DNA of 64,000 bases, taken from assembly GCF_000369805.1 (NCBI RefSeq), contig NZ_KB850224.1:1225924-1289923 (forward strand), read 5' to 3'. The position numbers and the translations under genes are program-made. Under the pieces are notes generated by a model. That model ran no database searches, was not told the DNA's origin, and was given only the letters and a program-made list of their open reading frames with translations. The DNA comes from Acinetobacter sp. NIPH 2100. Lineage in GTDB: Bacteria > Pseudomonadota > Gammaproteobacteria > Pseudomonadales > Moraxellaceae. The first letter of the stretch is position 1. Each line of letters opens with the position of its first letter. Shown piece after piece: positions 36,098-45,086 of this stretch.

Positions 36098-37380
36098 GCG
36101 ATCTAAAACAAGGTATCTGGTCAAATTGGTCTGGCTTTCAAAAAGCCAGGCCGCAACAGATTCTTCGACCTGCCCATATTCAAGAACTACAGACCATTGT
36201 GCGAGAACATCAAAAAATACGGGTATTGGGTGCAGGACATTCATTTACGCCGTTGGTCTGTACCGATGCCACCTTATTGTCTCTGGATCATATTGCCGGA
36301 ATTGCATCGACTGATATTGATCGATGTCAAAGCAGTATCTATGCAGGCACACGTTTGTATGATTTGGATCAACATTTAAAACAGCAGCAAATTGACCAAG
36401 CCCTGATGAATCAGGGCGATATTGATCAGCAAAGTCTGGCGGGTGCGGTGTCTACGGGCACACATGGGACTGGGGCAGATTTGCATTGTATTTCGGCCTA
36501 TGTTGAAGCTTTTGAGCTACTGACAGCTTCAGGTGAAATCTTGAAATGCAGTCGTACTGAACATGCTGAAATTTTTGCCGCTGGACGTGTTTCTTTGGGT
36601 AGCTTGGGCATTTTGACTCAGATCACCATGCAGAATCGCCCACGCTATAAGTTAAAAGAACATATTGAACTTTGTCCTGTAGAGGACATGATGCAGCATA
36701 TTCAGCAATGGAAGCATCAGCATCGGCATATTGAGTGTTTTGTATTTTCCTATGAAAAGCAGTTGATGTTAAAAACATTGGATGAGACCGATGAGGAAAT
36801 TCTGCCACGGAAGGAGAATTTCCCTTCCGATGATACCTTGCTGACATTATGTTCTGAGCTGACCAAAAACTTTCCTTCATTAAATCCGTATTTACAGAAG
36901 CTATTGGGAATCTTTGTTAAACCGACGAGCTATGTGGATTGGTCGAGCACAATCTTCCCAACGCCTCGTAATACCAAGTTCAATGAAATGGAATATCAGA
37001 TTCCAGTTGATCGTGGAATTGAATGTTTGGATGAAGTATTGCATGCCTTAAGGGCCAATAAGGTTGCGACTTTTTTTCCGCTCGAATTTCGCTTTGTGAA
37101 GGGGGATGATATTTGGCTCAGTCCTTTTTATCAGCAGGATTCGATTTCTATCTCGGTGCATCAATACCATAAACAAGATCCGCGTTTGATTTTTGATGTG
37201 GTTGAACCGATCTTGCAGAAATATCAGGGTCGTCCGCATTGGGGTAAAATGCATCATATGACCACGACCCAGCTTCGTGCTTTATATCCAAAGTGGGATG
37301 ATTTTATGGCTTTGCGTCAGCAGCTTGACCCAGAAGCCAAGTTTTTAAATCCCTATCTGGAAAAGTTGTTTTTAGGTTAA
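36094..37380 (+). CDS. FAD-linked oxidase of the aldonolactone oxidase (ALO) family
   Basis: This 428-residue protein has an FAD-binding PCMH-type domain with LGAGHSFTPL (GAGHS at 46-50) and LAGAVSTGTHGTG. The C-terminal ALO domain has the conserved HWGK motif in RPHWGKMHH near residue 380. In this group (L-gulonolactone, arabinonolactone and alditol oxidases) the flavin is often joined to the His of the GxGHS motif. The substrate is not known. It overlaps the ceramidase-like gene, and translation is probably coupled (AAGGAG seven bases upstream). It may oxidise an alcohol or sugar group on the product of the amidohydrolase. Confidence 0.87.
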   Translation: MSDLKQGIWSNWSGFQKARPQQILRPAHIQELQTIVREHQKIRVLGAGHSFTPLVCTDATLLSLDHIAGIASTDIDRCQSSIYAGTRLYDLDQHLKQQQIDQALMNQGDIDQQSLAGAVSTGTHGTGADLHCISAYVEAFELLTASGEILKCSRTEHAEIFAAGRVSLGSLGILTQITMQNRPRYKLKEHIELCPVEDMMQHIQQWKHQHRHIECFVFSYEKQLMLKTLDETDEEILPRKENFPSDDTLLTLCSELTKNFPSLNPYLQKLLGIFVKPTSYVDWSSTIFPTPRNTKFNEMEYQIPVDRGIECLDEVLHALRANKVATFFPLEFRFVKGDDIWLSPFYQQDSISISVHQYHKQDPRLIFDVVEPILQKYQGRPHWGKMHHMTTTQLRALYPKWDDFMALRQQLDPEAKFLNPYLEKLFLG

Positions 37381-37396
37381 GAAGAATTTTTTATGC

Positions 37397-37457
37397 GTTG
37401 AAAGTGCTTAACGGAGTCATATCGAGTTCTCATCCAATTAAGAGTAAAGCTTTCAAC
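37397..37457 (+). other. Long-range hairpin ahead of the PLP enzyme gene
   Basis: Arms gttgaaagtgctt and aagctttcaac pair over about 11 bases with one bulge, spanning 61 bases in the 154-base gap. It may be a leader structure or processing site; no T run follows. Confidence 0.35.
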
Positions 37458-37534
37458 TGGACTGAATTTGGTTCCACCCTGAGAAGCGTATCAAATTGTA
37501 TGTAAATTTTCTTGGATTGAAAAAAGGTATCGCC

Positions 37535-38698
37535 ATGTTGGATCATTATTTTAAGCAACTCAATCTCGACCTAAAAAAACAGGGGATTGCTACACCGCAA
37601 CTGATCGTCGATGAAGCGGCTTTAAAACAAAATATCCAGCATGTTCAAATTCGTCTTGCTCATGCCAAACACTTAAAAGCACGCTTGGTAGTAAAGTCTT
37701 TAGCCAGTCTAGATTTACTCAAGGTGTTATCTGAACAGATCAATACACAACGCTTTATGGTGTTCCATCAACCGCATATTATTTCAATCTTAGAAAATTT
37801 TGCCGAAGCTGATATCCTGTTAGGCAAACCGATGCCTGCCGAAGCGGTTCGTCAATTTTTTGAACAGCATGCTGAATGGTCAAATGCCAACATTCAGTGG
37901 CTGGTTGATACCAAACAACGCTTACAGCAATATATCGAGATTGCCCAGCTCTATGCTCTATGTTTGCATGTGAATATTGAGATTGATGTTGGTTTACATC
38001 GTGGTGGAGTGCAATCGACAGCGCAACTAACTGAAATATTAAAGCTGATTCAACAATATCCGCAGTATTTAAAACTCTCTGGTTTGATGGGCTATGATGC
38101 GCATGTCAGTAAAATTCCTGCCATTATTAAAAAACCTGAACTGGCTTATCAAAGCTCGCAGCAGACCTATGCCAATTACCAAAAGTTGATTCAAAAACAG
38201 TTCCCAGCCTTATGGAATAATGAACTTTGTTTTAATGGTGGCGGCAGTCCAACCTTTAGTTTTCATACGACTGAAAGTGTCTGTAATGATTTGTCTTTTG
38301 GTTCAATGTTGCTCAAACCGAGTGATTTTGACAGTGATTTTTTAAGCGCATTACAACCTGCTTTATGGATCGCAGCACCTGTGTTAAAAATCCTGCCGTT
38401 TACTCAGCTTCCTTCGATGTCTTTACTGGATAAATTGCCGCATAAATGCAAAGCGCTGTTTATTTATGGGGGCTATTGGCTGGCTGATTATGTCTATCCT
38501 GCCCAAGCGCATACGCATGCGTTGTATGGGCGTAGCAGTAATCAGGAGTTGGTCAATGTGCCGAAGGATTGTGATATTCAGGTCGATGATTTTGTATTTT
38601 TAAGACCCACACAAAGTGAAGCGATTATTCCTCAGTTTTCCGAGCTAAAGCTGTATAGCAACCATGCTTTTGAGTCATGGCAAACTTTTAGTGAATAA
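37535..38698 (+). CDS. Fold-III PLP enzyme, D-threonine aldolase/D-serine dehydratase-like
   Basis: This 387-residue protein has an alanine-racemase-like N-terminal barrel with the probable PLP lysine K54 in ARLVVKSLASL. It has the barrel motifs HVNIEIDVGLHRGGV and GLMGYDAHVSK and a C-terminal DSD1-type domain (DDFVFLRPTQSEAI) that holds a metal site in D-threonine aldolase and D-serine dehydratase. The start is ATG 37535 with AAAGGT just upstream; a longer frame from 37496 was rejected. Beside a ceramidase-like enzyme, a substrate with a beta-hydroxy amine is plausible, but the true reaction is not visible. Confidence 0.85.
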   Translation: MLDHYFKQLNLDLKKQGIATPQLIVDEAALKQNIQHVQIRLAHAKHLKARLVVKSLASLDLLKVLSEQINTQRFMVFHQPHIISILENFAEADILLGKPMPAEAVRQFFEQHAEWSNANIQWLVDTKQRLQQYIEIAQLYALCLHVNIEIDVGLHRGGVQSTAQLTEILKLIQQYPQYLKLSGLMGYDAHVSKIPAIIKKPELAYQSSQQTYANYQKLIQKQFPALWNNELCFNGGGSPTFSFHTTESVCNDLSFGSMLLKPSDFDSDFLSALQPALWIAAPVLKILPFTQLPSMSLLDKLPHKCKALFIYGGYWLADYVYPAQAHTHALYGRSSNQELVNVPKDCDIQVDDFVFLRPTQSEAIIPQFSELKLYSNHAFESWQTFSE

Positions 38699-38751
38699 TT
38701 GAACTTTAATCATCAAGATTCAACCCAAAAGCCTGCCGTGTATTTTGAGTT

Positions 38752-39120
38752 TTAAAATAAATCGCTCAAATGGCAGCTTTTCGCTTCAGTCAGATTGTCA
38801 ATGGAATCGACCAGTAAAACATTGATGTCTTTTTCGCTTTGATATGCCGCAATCACTTCTGCATAAATCGGCTGTTTGAGTTTTGTCGCTTTAGATAGAA
38901 AGCGTGATACAGCCTTTTCCTGAGACCAGGCTGCATCTTTGAGAACATATTCATTTGCTGCAATATCACATCGCGTCAAAATAGCTTTTTTATCTTTTAT
39001 GGTTAAGGTGCCAATAAAAATATCCATGCTTTCTTTGGGATCAGTTGAATTGGCAAAAGCCGCTACAGGCAGGAATAGGCTCAATATAAGCAAAGAAAAG
39101 GCAAGCAATGTTTTTTTCAT
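38752..39120 (-). CDS. Small exported protein of unknown function
   Basis: This 122-residue protein has a clear signal peptide (MKKTLLAFSLLILSLFLPVAAFAN) split at about residue 24; no lipobox. The mature part of about 98 residues has two cysteines (C52 region CDIAAN and C116 in SCHLSDLF) that could form a disulfide in the periplasm. I do not recognise a family. It lies between the PLP enzyme gene (convergent) and the FadL-type gene on the same strand, 141 bases downstream of neither with clear linkage. Confidence 0.75.
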   Translation of the reverse strand: MKKTLLAFSLLILSLFLPVAAFANSTDPKESMDIFIGTLTIKDKKAILTRCDIAANEYVLKDAAWSQEKAVSRFLSKATKLKQPIYAEVIAAYQSEKDINVLLVDSIDNLTEAKSCHLSDLF

Positions 39121-39261
39121 TGGTTTTTCCTAGAGATCAAATGGGTTATAAGAATAATGCTGCTGAGATTCTAATCTAATCCGTGTATTTGATACTAGGA
39201 GATAGCCATGTGGAAACAGTGTATGTTCCTACATGGCTGAATATTTGATTGAATCTATACT

Positions 39262-40503
39262 TTAAAAACGATAACCAATTTTCAAACCATAGCCGATGGC
39301 ACTGTTATCTTTAAAGTCGGCCTGTTCAGCAATCGGTTTAATCCCTGGTACAGGAATGTAATAGGTACCATCTTCGGCAACGACATCACCGAGCCAGAAG
39401 TATTTAATCCCGCCTGCAATAAAGTAGTTTGGTGCTGGATTAAACTGAACACCTACGCCCACGCCCCAAGAGCCTTGAGTCGGATTTAAGGTGGATGCAG
39501 GATCGCCTGTACCTGAATCCCAGCTCACTTCCGTCGATGCACTCCATTTCTCAGTGAATTGATGTCCAAGTCCGACATTGACTGTCCACTGATCTTTTTG
39601 GTAGCTGTCTAAATCAAAACCACCTGTATATGCACCATCACTTATTACGCCAGTGAGATACTCTGTAACAGCACCAAATTGAGTCGGCCGAATATGGAAA
39701 TCTTTCCAGTTGACCCAGCGGACATTGGCATAGGCGAGCGTGTCTTTATACACACCTGTTTGAAAATCAAGATTCACGGATTGTGGGGTCGAAATTTTGG
39801 TTTTACTTGGCGTAGTTGCTTCCAAAGGTTGACCGAACTTGGTCTCAGTCACTTGCATGTCGTGGTCGATTTTGGAGCGATAGGTGACTGCGGCTTTTAA
39901 GGCAATATCTGGAATCTGATAACTCAAACCTGCTAACCAACCCACAGCATGATCCTGTTTAAATTTGGCATCATAACCATTAAAGGCTTCGCTATAAGAA
40001 TTACCACGCAGTGCTACATCACCTTTGACGGATTGATAGACTGCACCGCCATACAGTTGAAAATTGCTAAAAGGGCTCACGCCCAAAATCATGCTGATAC
40101 TTTCGGTGTCGACATTGACCGATGTACCTTGCTGAGTAAACTCATTGTCCGAAAAGGTATTATTCGACTGCATCGGATAAGTAATATCGGCACCAAAAGG
40201 CTGGTCATAAAGTAGACCAAAGCTGATTCGGTCGGTCAGTTGCAGCTTGAGCGCGGCAGCATAATATTGAAAGCTATTGCCCATATTGCCTGAGTTGAGA
40301 TTTTGCGGATCATTGACCAGTTCTGGGCGGTTACGAATTTTCCCCGAAATGTCAGGATCAACGGCTGTGGCACTGACTTCGACATAGTTACCATTTTCCA
40401 GAAAAGGCAGTATAGATTGTCCTGACTGGTCCAGTGCGGCAGCATGGTTAAACGTGCTGGCACATATTCCACATATACCGATCAAAATTCGATTGAGTTT
40501 CAT
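39262..40503 (-). CDS. FadL/TodX-family outer-membrane transporter for hydrophobic compounds
   Basis: This 413-residue protein has a signal peptide ending NHAAAL and a beta-barrel with alternating strands. It ends in GYGLKIGYRF with the terminal Phe needed for outer-membrane insertion. Motifs typical of FadL are YYAAALKLQLTDRISFGLLYDQPFGA (in two pieces) and YRSKIDHDM. The ATG at 40503 has AAGGA eight bases upstream and is preferred over an ATG three codons earlier. FadL proteins pass fatty acids and aromatic hydrocarbons. With the neighbouring amidohydrolase genes it could import a lipid substrate. Confidence 0.9.
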   Translation of the reverse strand: MKLNRILIGICGICASTFNHAAALDQSGQSILPFLENGNYVEVSATAVDPDISGKIRNRPELVNDPQNLNSGNMGNSFQYYAAALKLQLTDRISFGLLYDQPFGADITYPMQSNNTFSDNEFTQQGTSVNVDTESISMILGVSPFSNFQLYGGAVYQSVKGDVALRGNSYSEAFNGYDAKFKQDHAVGWLAGLSYQIPDIALKAAVTYRSKIDHDMQVTETKFGQPLEATTPSKTKISTPQSVNLDFQTGVYKDTLAYANVRWVNWKDFHIRPTQFGAVTEYLTGVISDGAYTGGFDLDSYQKDQWTVNVGLGHQFTEKWSASTEVSWDSGTGDPASTLNPTQGSWGVGVGVQFNPAPNYFIAGGIKYFWLGDVVAEDGTYYIPVPGIKPIAEQADFKDNSAIGYGLKIGYRF

Positions 40504-40693
40504 ATTTATCATCCTTGCAAAACGACGTCTTATTCTTAAAAGCGCTCTTTTTATTGATGGTCATTTTCTCGCTTTCTTTGGAAAGTGAATGCAATGCCTA
40601 TGCTTGAGTGAAGCATCTTTTGCAGGTGTGGAATAGGGTTGGAGATGTTCATTATGGGGGGCGAAACGGTCACATCCGCAATTTTAGCCAATA

Positions 40694-40725
40694 AAAAAAC
40701 CTTGTGCTGTGACACAAGGTTTTTT
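40694..40725. terminator. Terminator, probably serving uspA
   Basis: A 13-base perfect stem aaaaaaccttgtg / cacaaggtttttt with a six-base loop, 16 bases past the uspA stop on the minus strand. The symmetric A and T runs allow function in both directions. Confidence 0.9.
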
Positions 40726-40741
40726 GAATTAAAGCAAGCGG

Positions 40742-41182
40742 TTATTGCTTCACAATCAGCACAGGAATATGTGATTCGGTTAAAACGGCACGGGCAACAC
40801 TACCCAGCAATAAACGTTTTACCCCTGTACGCCCATGAGAACCCATGACAATCAAATCCGCACCAACCTCATCGGCAACAAAGATAATACCTTCACTGGC
40901 AACACCATGATGAATTTTGGTTGTCACTTGAATGCCATCACGTACGAAAGATTGGGCGATATCTTGAAGCTGGGTTTTGGCATGTGCTTCGGCCTGCATA
41001 AAATGATCGGTGATCGCAGGTGCGACTTGGTAAAAATCTACGCCAACAAATGGGTCAACTGCAACCACGCTGAGAATGGTCACTTTTGCCCCTGATAATT
41101 TTGCTAGGGAAAGTGCATGTTCGACTGCGGCATAGGAAATTGGAGAATCATCCACAGGGACTAAAATATTTTGATAAGACAT
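40742..41182 (-). CDS. Universal stress protein, UspA family
   Basis: This 146-residue single-domain protein begins YQNILVPVDDSPISYAAV and ends with the nucleotide-binding motif MGSHGRTGVKRLLLGSVA followed by ILIVKQ, the ATP-binding G-x2-G-x9-G-S/T form. Such proteins bind ATP and are induced by growth arrest and stress; targets differ. It is a single-gene unit with its own terminator. GGAG lies about eight bases upstream of the start. Confidence 0.95.
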   Translation of the reverse strand: MSYQNILVPVDDSPISYAAVEHALSLAKLSGAKVTILSVVAVDPFVGVDFYQVAPAITDHFMQAEAHAKTQLQDIAQSFVRDGIQVTTKIHHGVASEGIIFVADEVGADLIVMGSHGRTGVKRLLLGSVARAVLTESHIPVLIVKQ

Positions 41183-41431
41183 GTTTACTCCTTATAGTTT
41201 ATCGTTGTAAAAAATATAAAGCATAACAAGTTGATAACATATTGAGTCTGGTCTAGCAAATCAGCGCATCCATAAAAGCGATGATAAAACTGAAAATAAT
41301 GTAGAAAAACAGTAGATTCCTCAGCAAAATAGAGAGATAAGAAAATCACTGTATTTTTGTAATTCGGCTTAAGATTAACTTTAGATCGAAGCACAAAATT
41401 TAAGCTGTATTTGACTGAATAAGGAAACTTT

Positions 41432-41722
41432 GTGTTATTGAGTTTAGAGGCATTTAAACAACAAAAATTTGATCAGATGGCAGCCAAAATCATGGCTGAT
41501 CCAGAACATTATCTGGCGTTTGACTCGGTCTCCGATTTTTACAAAGCCGCGTGGTTAGATGAGTTTCCTCAAGGGACGACATGGTCAGCAACAGGATTGG
41601 ATGATGGGGCAGAACAATTTTATGCGGTGATTGAATATGGTGATCATTATCTGTATATCAGCCGAACCGAACGCGTCACGGTCAAATTAGGTATGCGACA
41701 TCATTACAATCAAAATAACTAA
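41432..41722 (+). CDS. Small conserved-looking protein of unknown function
   Basis: This 96-residue acidic protein starts at GTG 41432 with AAGGA six bases upstream. It contains LSLEAFKQQKFDQMAAKIMA, then a segment rich in aromatic residues (DFYKAAWLDEFPQGTTW, YGDHYLYISRTERV). No signal peptide or membrane segment. I do not recognise the family. The good ribosome binding site, protein-like composition and lack of competing frames support it as a real gene. Confidence 0.7.
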   Translation: MLLSLEAFKQQKFDQMAAKIMADPEHYLAFDSVSDFYKAAWLDEFPQGTTWSATGLDDGAEQFYAVIEYGDHYLYISRTERVTVKLGMRHHYNQNN

Positions 41723-41829
41723 TCCGAGCAGTCATCCATTTTTGCCTGATCAGATTTTGAGATGTAAATGAGAGTGCTATACTTTTGTACAATGATGAAA
41801 TCCTAATAAAACGAAATGGACATTTAAAA

Positions 41830-42321
41830 ATGGCACATCAATTTACGGTTAATGAAACAATTCATGGTGTTTCAATTGAGGACTTTTCAAGACTGGTGGC
41901 GGATACTTCATTGCATGAAGCAGTATGTAAACGCATTCCGGGTGAGAACTTGGAAATTATCGAGTCGAATATTAAGGGTGATATTTATACGCTACGCCGT
42001 GAATATAATCTGGATGTGAATATTCCAGAGGTGGCAAAAAAATTATTAAAGAATGCATTCCGCTTAAAACGTGCTGATGTGACGCATTTGAAAAACTTAA
42101 CCTCTACAGTTGAATTGGGTGCAAACCTGCCTTTGGAAGCGAAGGGTGAGCGTAGCGTGACAGGCGATAGTGAAAAAGTGAATATCTCTTTAACCTGGAC
42201 GGTTAAAGTGAAAGTGCCGTTGATTGGCGGTATGTTAGAGAAGCATGCTGAAGGTGAAATCCGTAAATTCAGCACACTTGAAATCGAGATCGTTGCAGAT
42301 GAATTAAAGAAACACCTTTAA
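41830..42321 (+). CDS. DUF2505 family protein (START-like fold)
   Basis: This 163-residue protein starts MAHQFTVNETIHGVSIEDF. The pattern of a 'vwdaLaD' type opening, a central beta-strand region and the ending GEIRKFSTLEIEIVADELKK resembles DUF2505, a lipid-binding-like START/Bet v1 superfamily domain. The function is not known. A longer frame begins at 41785, but ATG 41830 gives the expected N-terminus. It is followed by its own terminator. Confidence 0.75.
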   Translation: MAHQFTVNETIHGVSIEDFSRLVADTSLHEAVCKRIPGENLEIIESNIKGDIYTLRREYNLDVNIPEVAKKLLKNAFRLKRADVTHLKNLTSTVELGANLPLEAKGERSVTGDSEKVNISLTWTVKVKVPLIGGMLEKHAEGEIRKFSTLEIEIVADELKKHL

Positions 42322-42335
42322 TTTTTCAATAAATA

Positions 42336-42363
42336 AAAGACTCTCCATTTGGGGAGTTTTTTG
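42336..42363. terminator. Terminator between converging small genes
   Basis: Stem actctcc / ggggagt with one G-T pair, four-base loop, extended by A and T runs; it ends DUF2505 transcription and may serve the minus-strand gene beside it. Confidence 0.8.
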
Positions 42364-42366
42364 TTT

Positions 42367-42570
42367 TTAGAAGCGCAGAAAATAAGGAATAACTGAGAGA
42401 ATGACACCAATAATACTGATCATCGCTGTGCTATCGATAAAATAGGTAAAGAGCATCAAGACCAAGCCACAGACCAAAGGTACCGTCATTTTCTGCTTCT
42501 TTCCATATAGAAAATAGCCTAAGCCAATCGAACTAAAAATGACACCTAAAAATAGTTGGGTTGCATTCAT
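42367..42570 (-). CDS. Small membrane protein of unknown function
   Basis: This 67-residue protein has two or three hydrophobic segments (QLFLGVIFSSIGLGYFLYG, PLVCGLVLMLFTYFI and ISIIGVILSVIPYFL) separated by a basic loop GKKQKM. It ends just before a terminator stem and has the look of the small two-helix membrane proteins common in this genus. No function can be assigned. Confidence 0.65.
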   Translation of the reverse strand: MNATQLFLGVIFSSIGLGYFLYGKKQKMTVPLVCGLVLMLFTYFIDSTAMISIIGVILSVIPYFLRF

Positions 42571-42702
42571 TGTGGTTTGCCATCGTTATTTTTTTCGCGA
42601 ATATATTATGACAAGATTCTTAAATGAAAATTATGGTAACGCGATAAAATATCCAATACGATGATATTCACTATTTGGTCAAAATAACGATAAGGGCGTG
42701 GG

Positions 42703-43185
42703 ATGAGTGTAATTCTACCTGTAGCACAACGTGGTGAAGAGATTTTAAACATTAAAGCGGCTACGGTCGCGAACGGGGAATTTAACAGTGAATGGCTATT
42801 GCAATTGGCTTCTGCCATGCATGCGACCATGCTGGAACGGAATGGGGTCGGCATTGCAGCACCGCAGGTCTATATTTCAAAGCGATTAATTATTGTGGCA
42901 TCTCGCCCCAATCCACGTTATCCCGATGCACCTGAAATGGATGCTGTGGTGATGGTTAATCCAGAGATTTTGGCGTTTTCTCAAGAGTCTTGTTTCGGCG
43001 AGGAGGGTTGTTTAAGTGTGCCCGATGAGCGTGGACAGGTAGAACGGGCGCAAGCAATCAAAGTACGTTATTACACTTTACAGGGTGAAGTCATTGAAAC
43101 GGCTTTTGAAGGTTTTCCTGCACGGATTGTTCAGCATGAAGTCGATCATTTGGATGGGATTCTATTCGTCGAGCGAGTCGCTTAA
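42703..43185 (+). CDS. def: Peptide deformylase
   Basis: This 160-residue metalloenzyme removes the formyl group from new proteins. All three motifs are present: GVGIAAPQV (motif I), EEGCLSV with metal ligand C103 (motif II) and QHEVDHLDG with H145, E146 and H149 (motif III). It is not in the usual def-fmt arrangement, so this is probably a second deformylase copy separate from the housekeeping one. It is a single-gene unit with a weak upstream ribosome binding site (AAGGGCGTGGG). Confidence 0.95.
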   Translation: MSVILPVAQRGEEILNIKAATVANGEFNSEWLLQLASAMHATMLERNGVGIAAPQVYISKRLIIVASRPNPRYPDAPEMDAVVMVNPEILAFSQESCFGEEGCLSVPDERGQVERAQAIKVRYYTLQGEVIETAFEGFPARIVQHEVDHLDGILFVERVA

Positions 43186-43328
43186 TATTTATAACTAGTG
43201 AGCACTTCGGTTTGGTTTTAGCAATGCATCGTGACTCTAAATCATTACAAAAGCTATAATTTTAATATGATTCGTACTCTGTACTATAAGACTTATGTAA
43301 ATTAAAACTTGAAATATTCAAAGGCTAG

Positions 43329-44612
43329 ATGACCATGAAAACTCCACTTCCTGATTATTTGGCACATGTGATCGATGCCTGTGATATCGATAACAGTGGG
43401 CATCTCGCTGATTATATTCCTGAGTTAGCCAATGCCAATCCGAATCGACTGGCATTGGCACTCTCCACCGTCGATGGTGAAATCTATTCCGTTGGGGATG
43501 ATGAGATTGAATTCACCATTCAGTCGATGTCTAAACCCTTCACGTATGCCTATGTGCTTCAACAGCTTGGTATTGATGCGGTATTAGAAAAAGTCGGTGT
43601 TGAACCTTCTGGCGAGGCGTTTAATCAAATTTCATTGGGGAAAGATCGCCGTCCTAAAAATCCGATGATTAATTCGGGTGCCATCACCACGCATTCACTC
43701 ATTCCTGTCAAAGAAGACTTATCAGGCGCAGAAATTTTACGTCGATTTATGAGTGAACTGGCAGGACGTGAACTGCAATTTGATCATGCGGTGTATGAGT
43801 CTGAGGTGAAAACGGCTTACCGCAATCTCTCGATCGGTTATATGTTGCGTACCGTAGGAATTTTGGAAACTGATCCTGTTGATATTGTGAATGGTTATAT
43901 TCGTCAATGCTCTATCTTGGTGACGGTCAAAGATCTGGTGCGGATGGGCAGTGTTTTTGCCAATGGCGGGGTTGATCCTAAAACTGGAAAACGCTTATTG
44001 AATCGTGCTGTGGTACGTCAAGTTCTGAGCGTGATGATGAGCTGTGGTATGTACGATGCCGCAGGGGATTGGCTCACAACAGTAGGCATTCCTGCTAAAA
44101 GTGGCGTGGCAGGTGGAATCTTGGGCGTGTTACCTGGTCAGGTGAGCATTGCGGCTTTTTCTCCTCGACTCGATGAACATGGCAATAGTGTGCGCGGCAT
44201 TGATATCTTGGAAAGACTTTCTCGTGATATGGGCTTGCATTTGATGGAAGGGACACCTTCTGCACAAACCATTGTGCAGAGTCATTATCGCACTGGAAAA
44301 GATGCTTCTTTGAGTGTTTATGTACTTCGTGGAGTCTTGAAATTTACTGAAGCGGAAATGTTGTTACGGACATTGCAATGTGAACCAGACGATAACACTA
44401 GCATCGTGATTGATTTATCCCAGATTTCCCTAATTCATGATGTCGGAAAACGCATGTTTTTGGAAGGCATAGATCGCTTGATAGATGATGGTCATACTTT
44501 ACTGTTGGTTGATCCTGAGCAGCGTTTGGATAACGCGCGAACGCATAAAGATCGAGTCTTACATGTTTATCAGAATCTTGAGGATTTGATTGAGAAGCAT
44601 AAAGAGTTGTAG
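43329..44612 (+). CDS. glsA: Glutaminase A with C-terminal STAS domain
   Basis: Residues 1 to about 305 form a glutaminase of the serine-dependent beta-lactamase-like fold, with the catalytic S-x-x-K in FTIQSMSKPFTYAY near residue 65 and NPMINSGAIT near 115. It hydrolyses glutamine to glutamate and ammonia. The C-terminal 100 residues (SVYVLRGVLKFTEAEMLL ... IVIDLSQISLIHDVGKRMF) form a STAS domain, giving 427 residues against about 310 for plain glutaminase. Two in-frame ATGs six bases apart follow AAGG. A weak hairpin lies just after the stop. Confidence 0.95.
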   Translation: MTMKTPLPDYLAHVIDACDIDNSGHLADYIPELANANPNRLALALSTVDGEIYSVGDDEIEFTIQSMSKPFTYAYVLQQLGIDAVLEKVGVEPSGEAFNQISLGKDRRPKNPMINSGAITTHSLIPVKEDLSGAEILRRFMSELAGRELQFDHAVYESEVKTAYRNLSIGYMLRTVGILETDPVDIVNGYIRQCSILVTVKDLVRMGSVFANGGVDPKTGKRLLNRAVVRQVLSVMMSCGMYDAAGDWLTTVGIPAKSGVAGGILGVLPGQVSIAAFSPRLDEHGNSVRGIDILERLSRDMGLHLMEGTPSAQTIVQSHYRTGKDASLSVYVLRGVLKFTEAEMLLRTLQCEPDDNTSIVIDLSQISLIHDVGKRMFLEGIDRLIDDGHTLLLVDPEQRLDNARTHKDRVLHVYQNLEDLIEKHKEL

Positions 44613-44717
44613 GAGGAGAGAGCCTATATTTAGATAGTATAGGTTCTAAATAGAGTTTATGTATTGTGATAGAGACACTTGGATCAGGTTGAACGTCTGT
44701 TTTAAATGTAGGTATTG

Positions 44718-45086
44718 ATGAAGCCTTATAATAAAAATCTAAAGCAAGCATCTCGAAATTTAAGAAGTAATATGACAGATGCTGAGCAATTGTTATGGCA
44801 AAGAATCAGACGTAAACAGATATTAGGATTGCAGTTCTATAGACAGAAGCCGATTCTAAATTTTATTGTGGACTTCTATTGTCCCGCAGCAAATTTAGTC
44901 ATTGAATGTGATGGTGGGCAGCATTATACCGAAACAGGGTTGGAAGCTGATCAAAATCGTGATCATGCTTTAAGTGAATTAGGACTGATCACTTTAAGAT
45001 TTACTAATCCTCAGATTTTGACTGAAATTGATGCTGTGGTAGAGCAGGTTTATTATGTAGTTCGACAAAGGTTAGAATCTCCCTAA
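44718..45086 (+). CDS. DUF559 protein, Vsr/PD-(D/E)xK nuclease-like
   Basis: This 122-residue protein matches DUF559. It begins with ARNLRSNMTDAEQLLW-like sequence (here SRNLRSNMTDAEQLLWQRIR), then FIVDFYCPAANLVIECDGGQH, which carries the acidic residues of a PD-(D/E)xK core related to very short patch repair nucleases, and ends with LRFTNPQIL. A nuclease role is predicted for the family but not shown. ATG 44718 has AGG upstream. The stop codon and last residues lie inside a dispersed repeat beginning at 45079, so the repeat has probably replaced or trimmed the original end. Confidence 0.87.
   Translation: MKPYNKNLKQASRNLRSNMTDAEQLLWQRIRRKQILGLQFYRQKPILNFIVDFYCPAANLVIECDGGQHYTETGLEADQNRDHALSELGLITLRFTNPQILTEIDAVVEQVYYVVRQRLESP

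Noticed and set aside
40639-40848. Plus-strand 69-codon frame over the uspA terminator
   Set aside because: It runs through the terminator stem and into the antisense of uspA.
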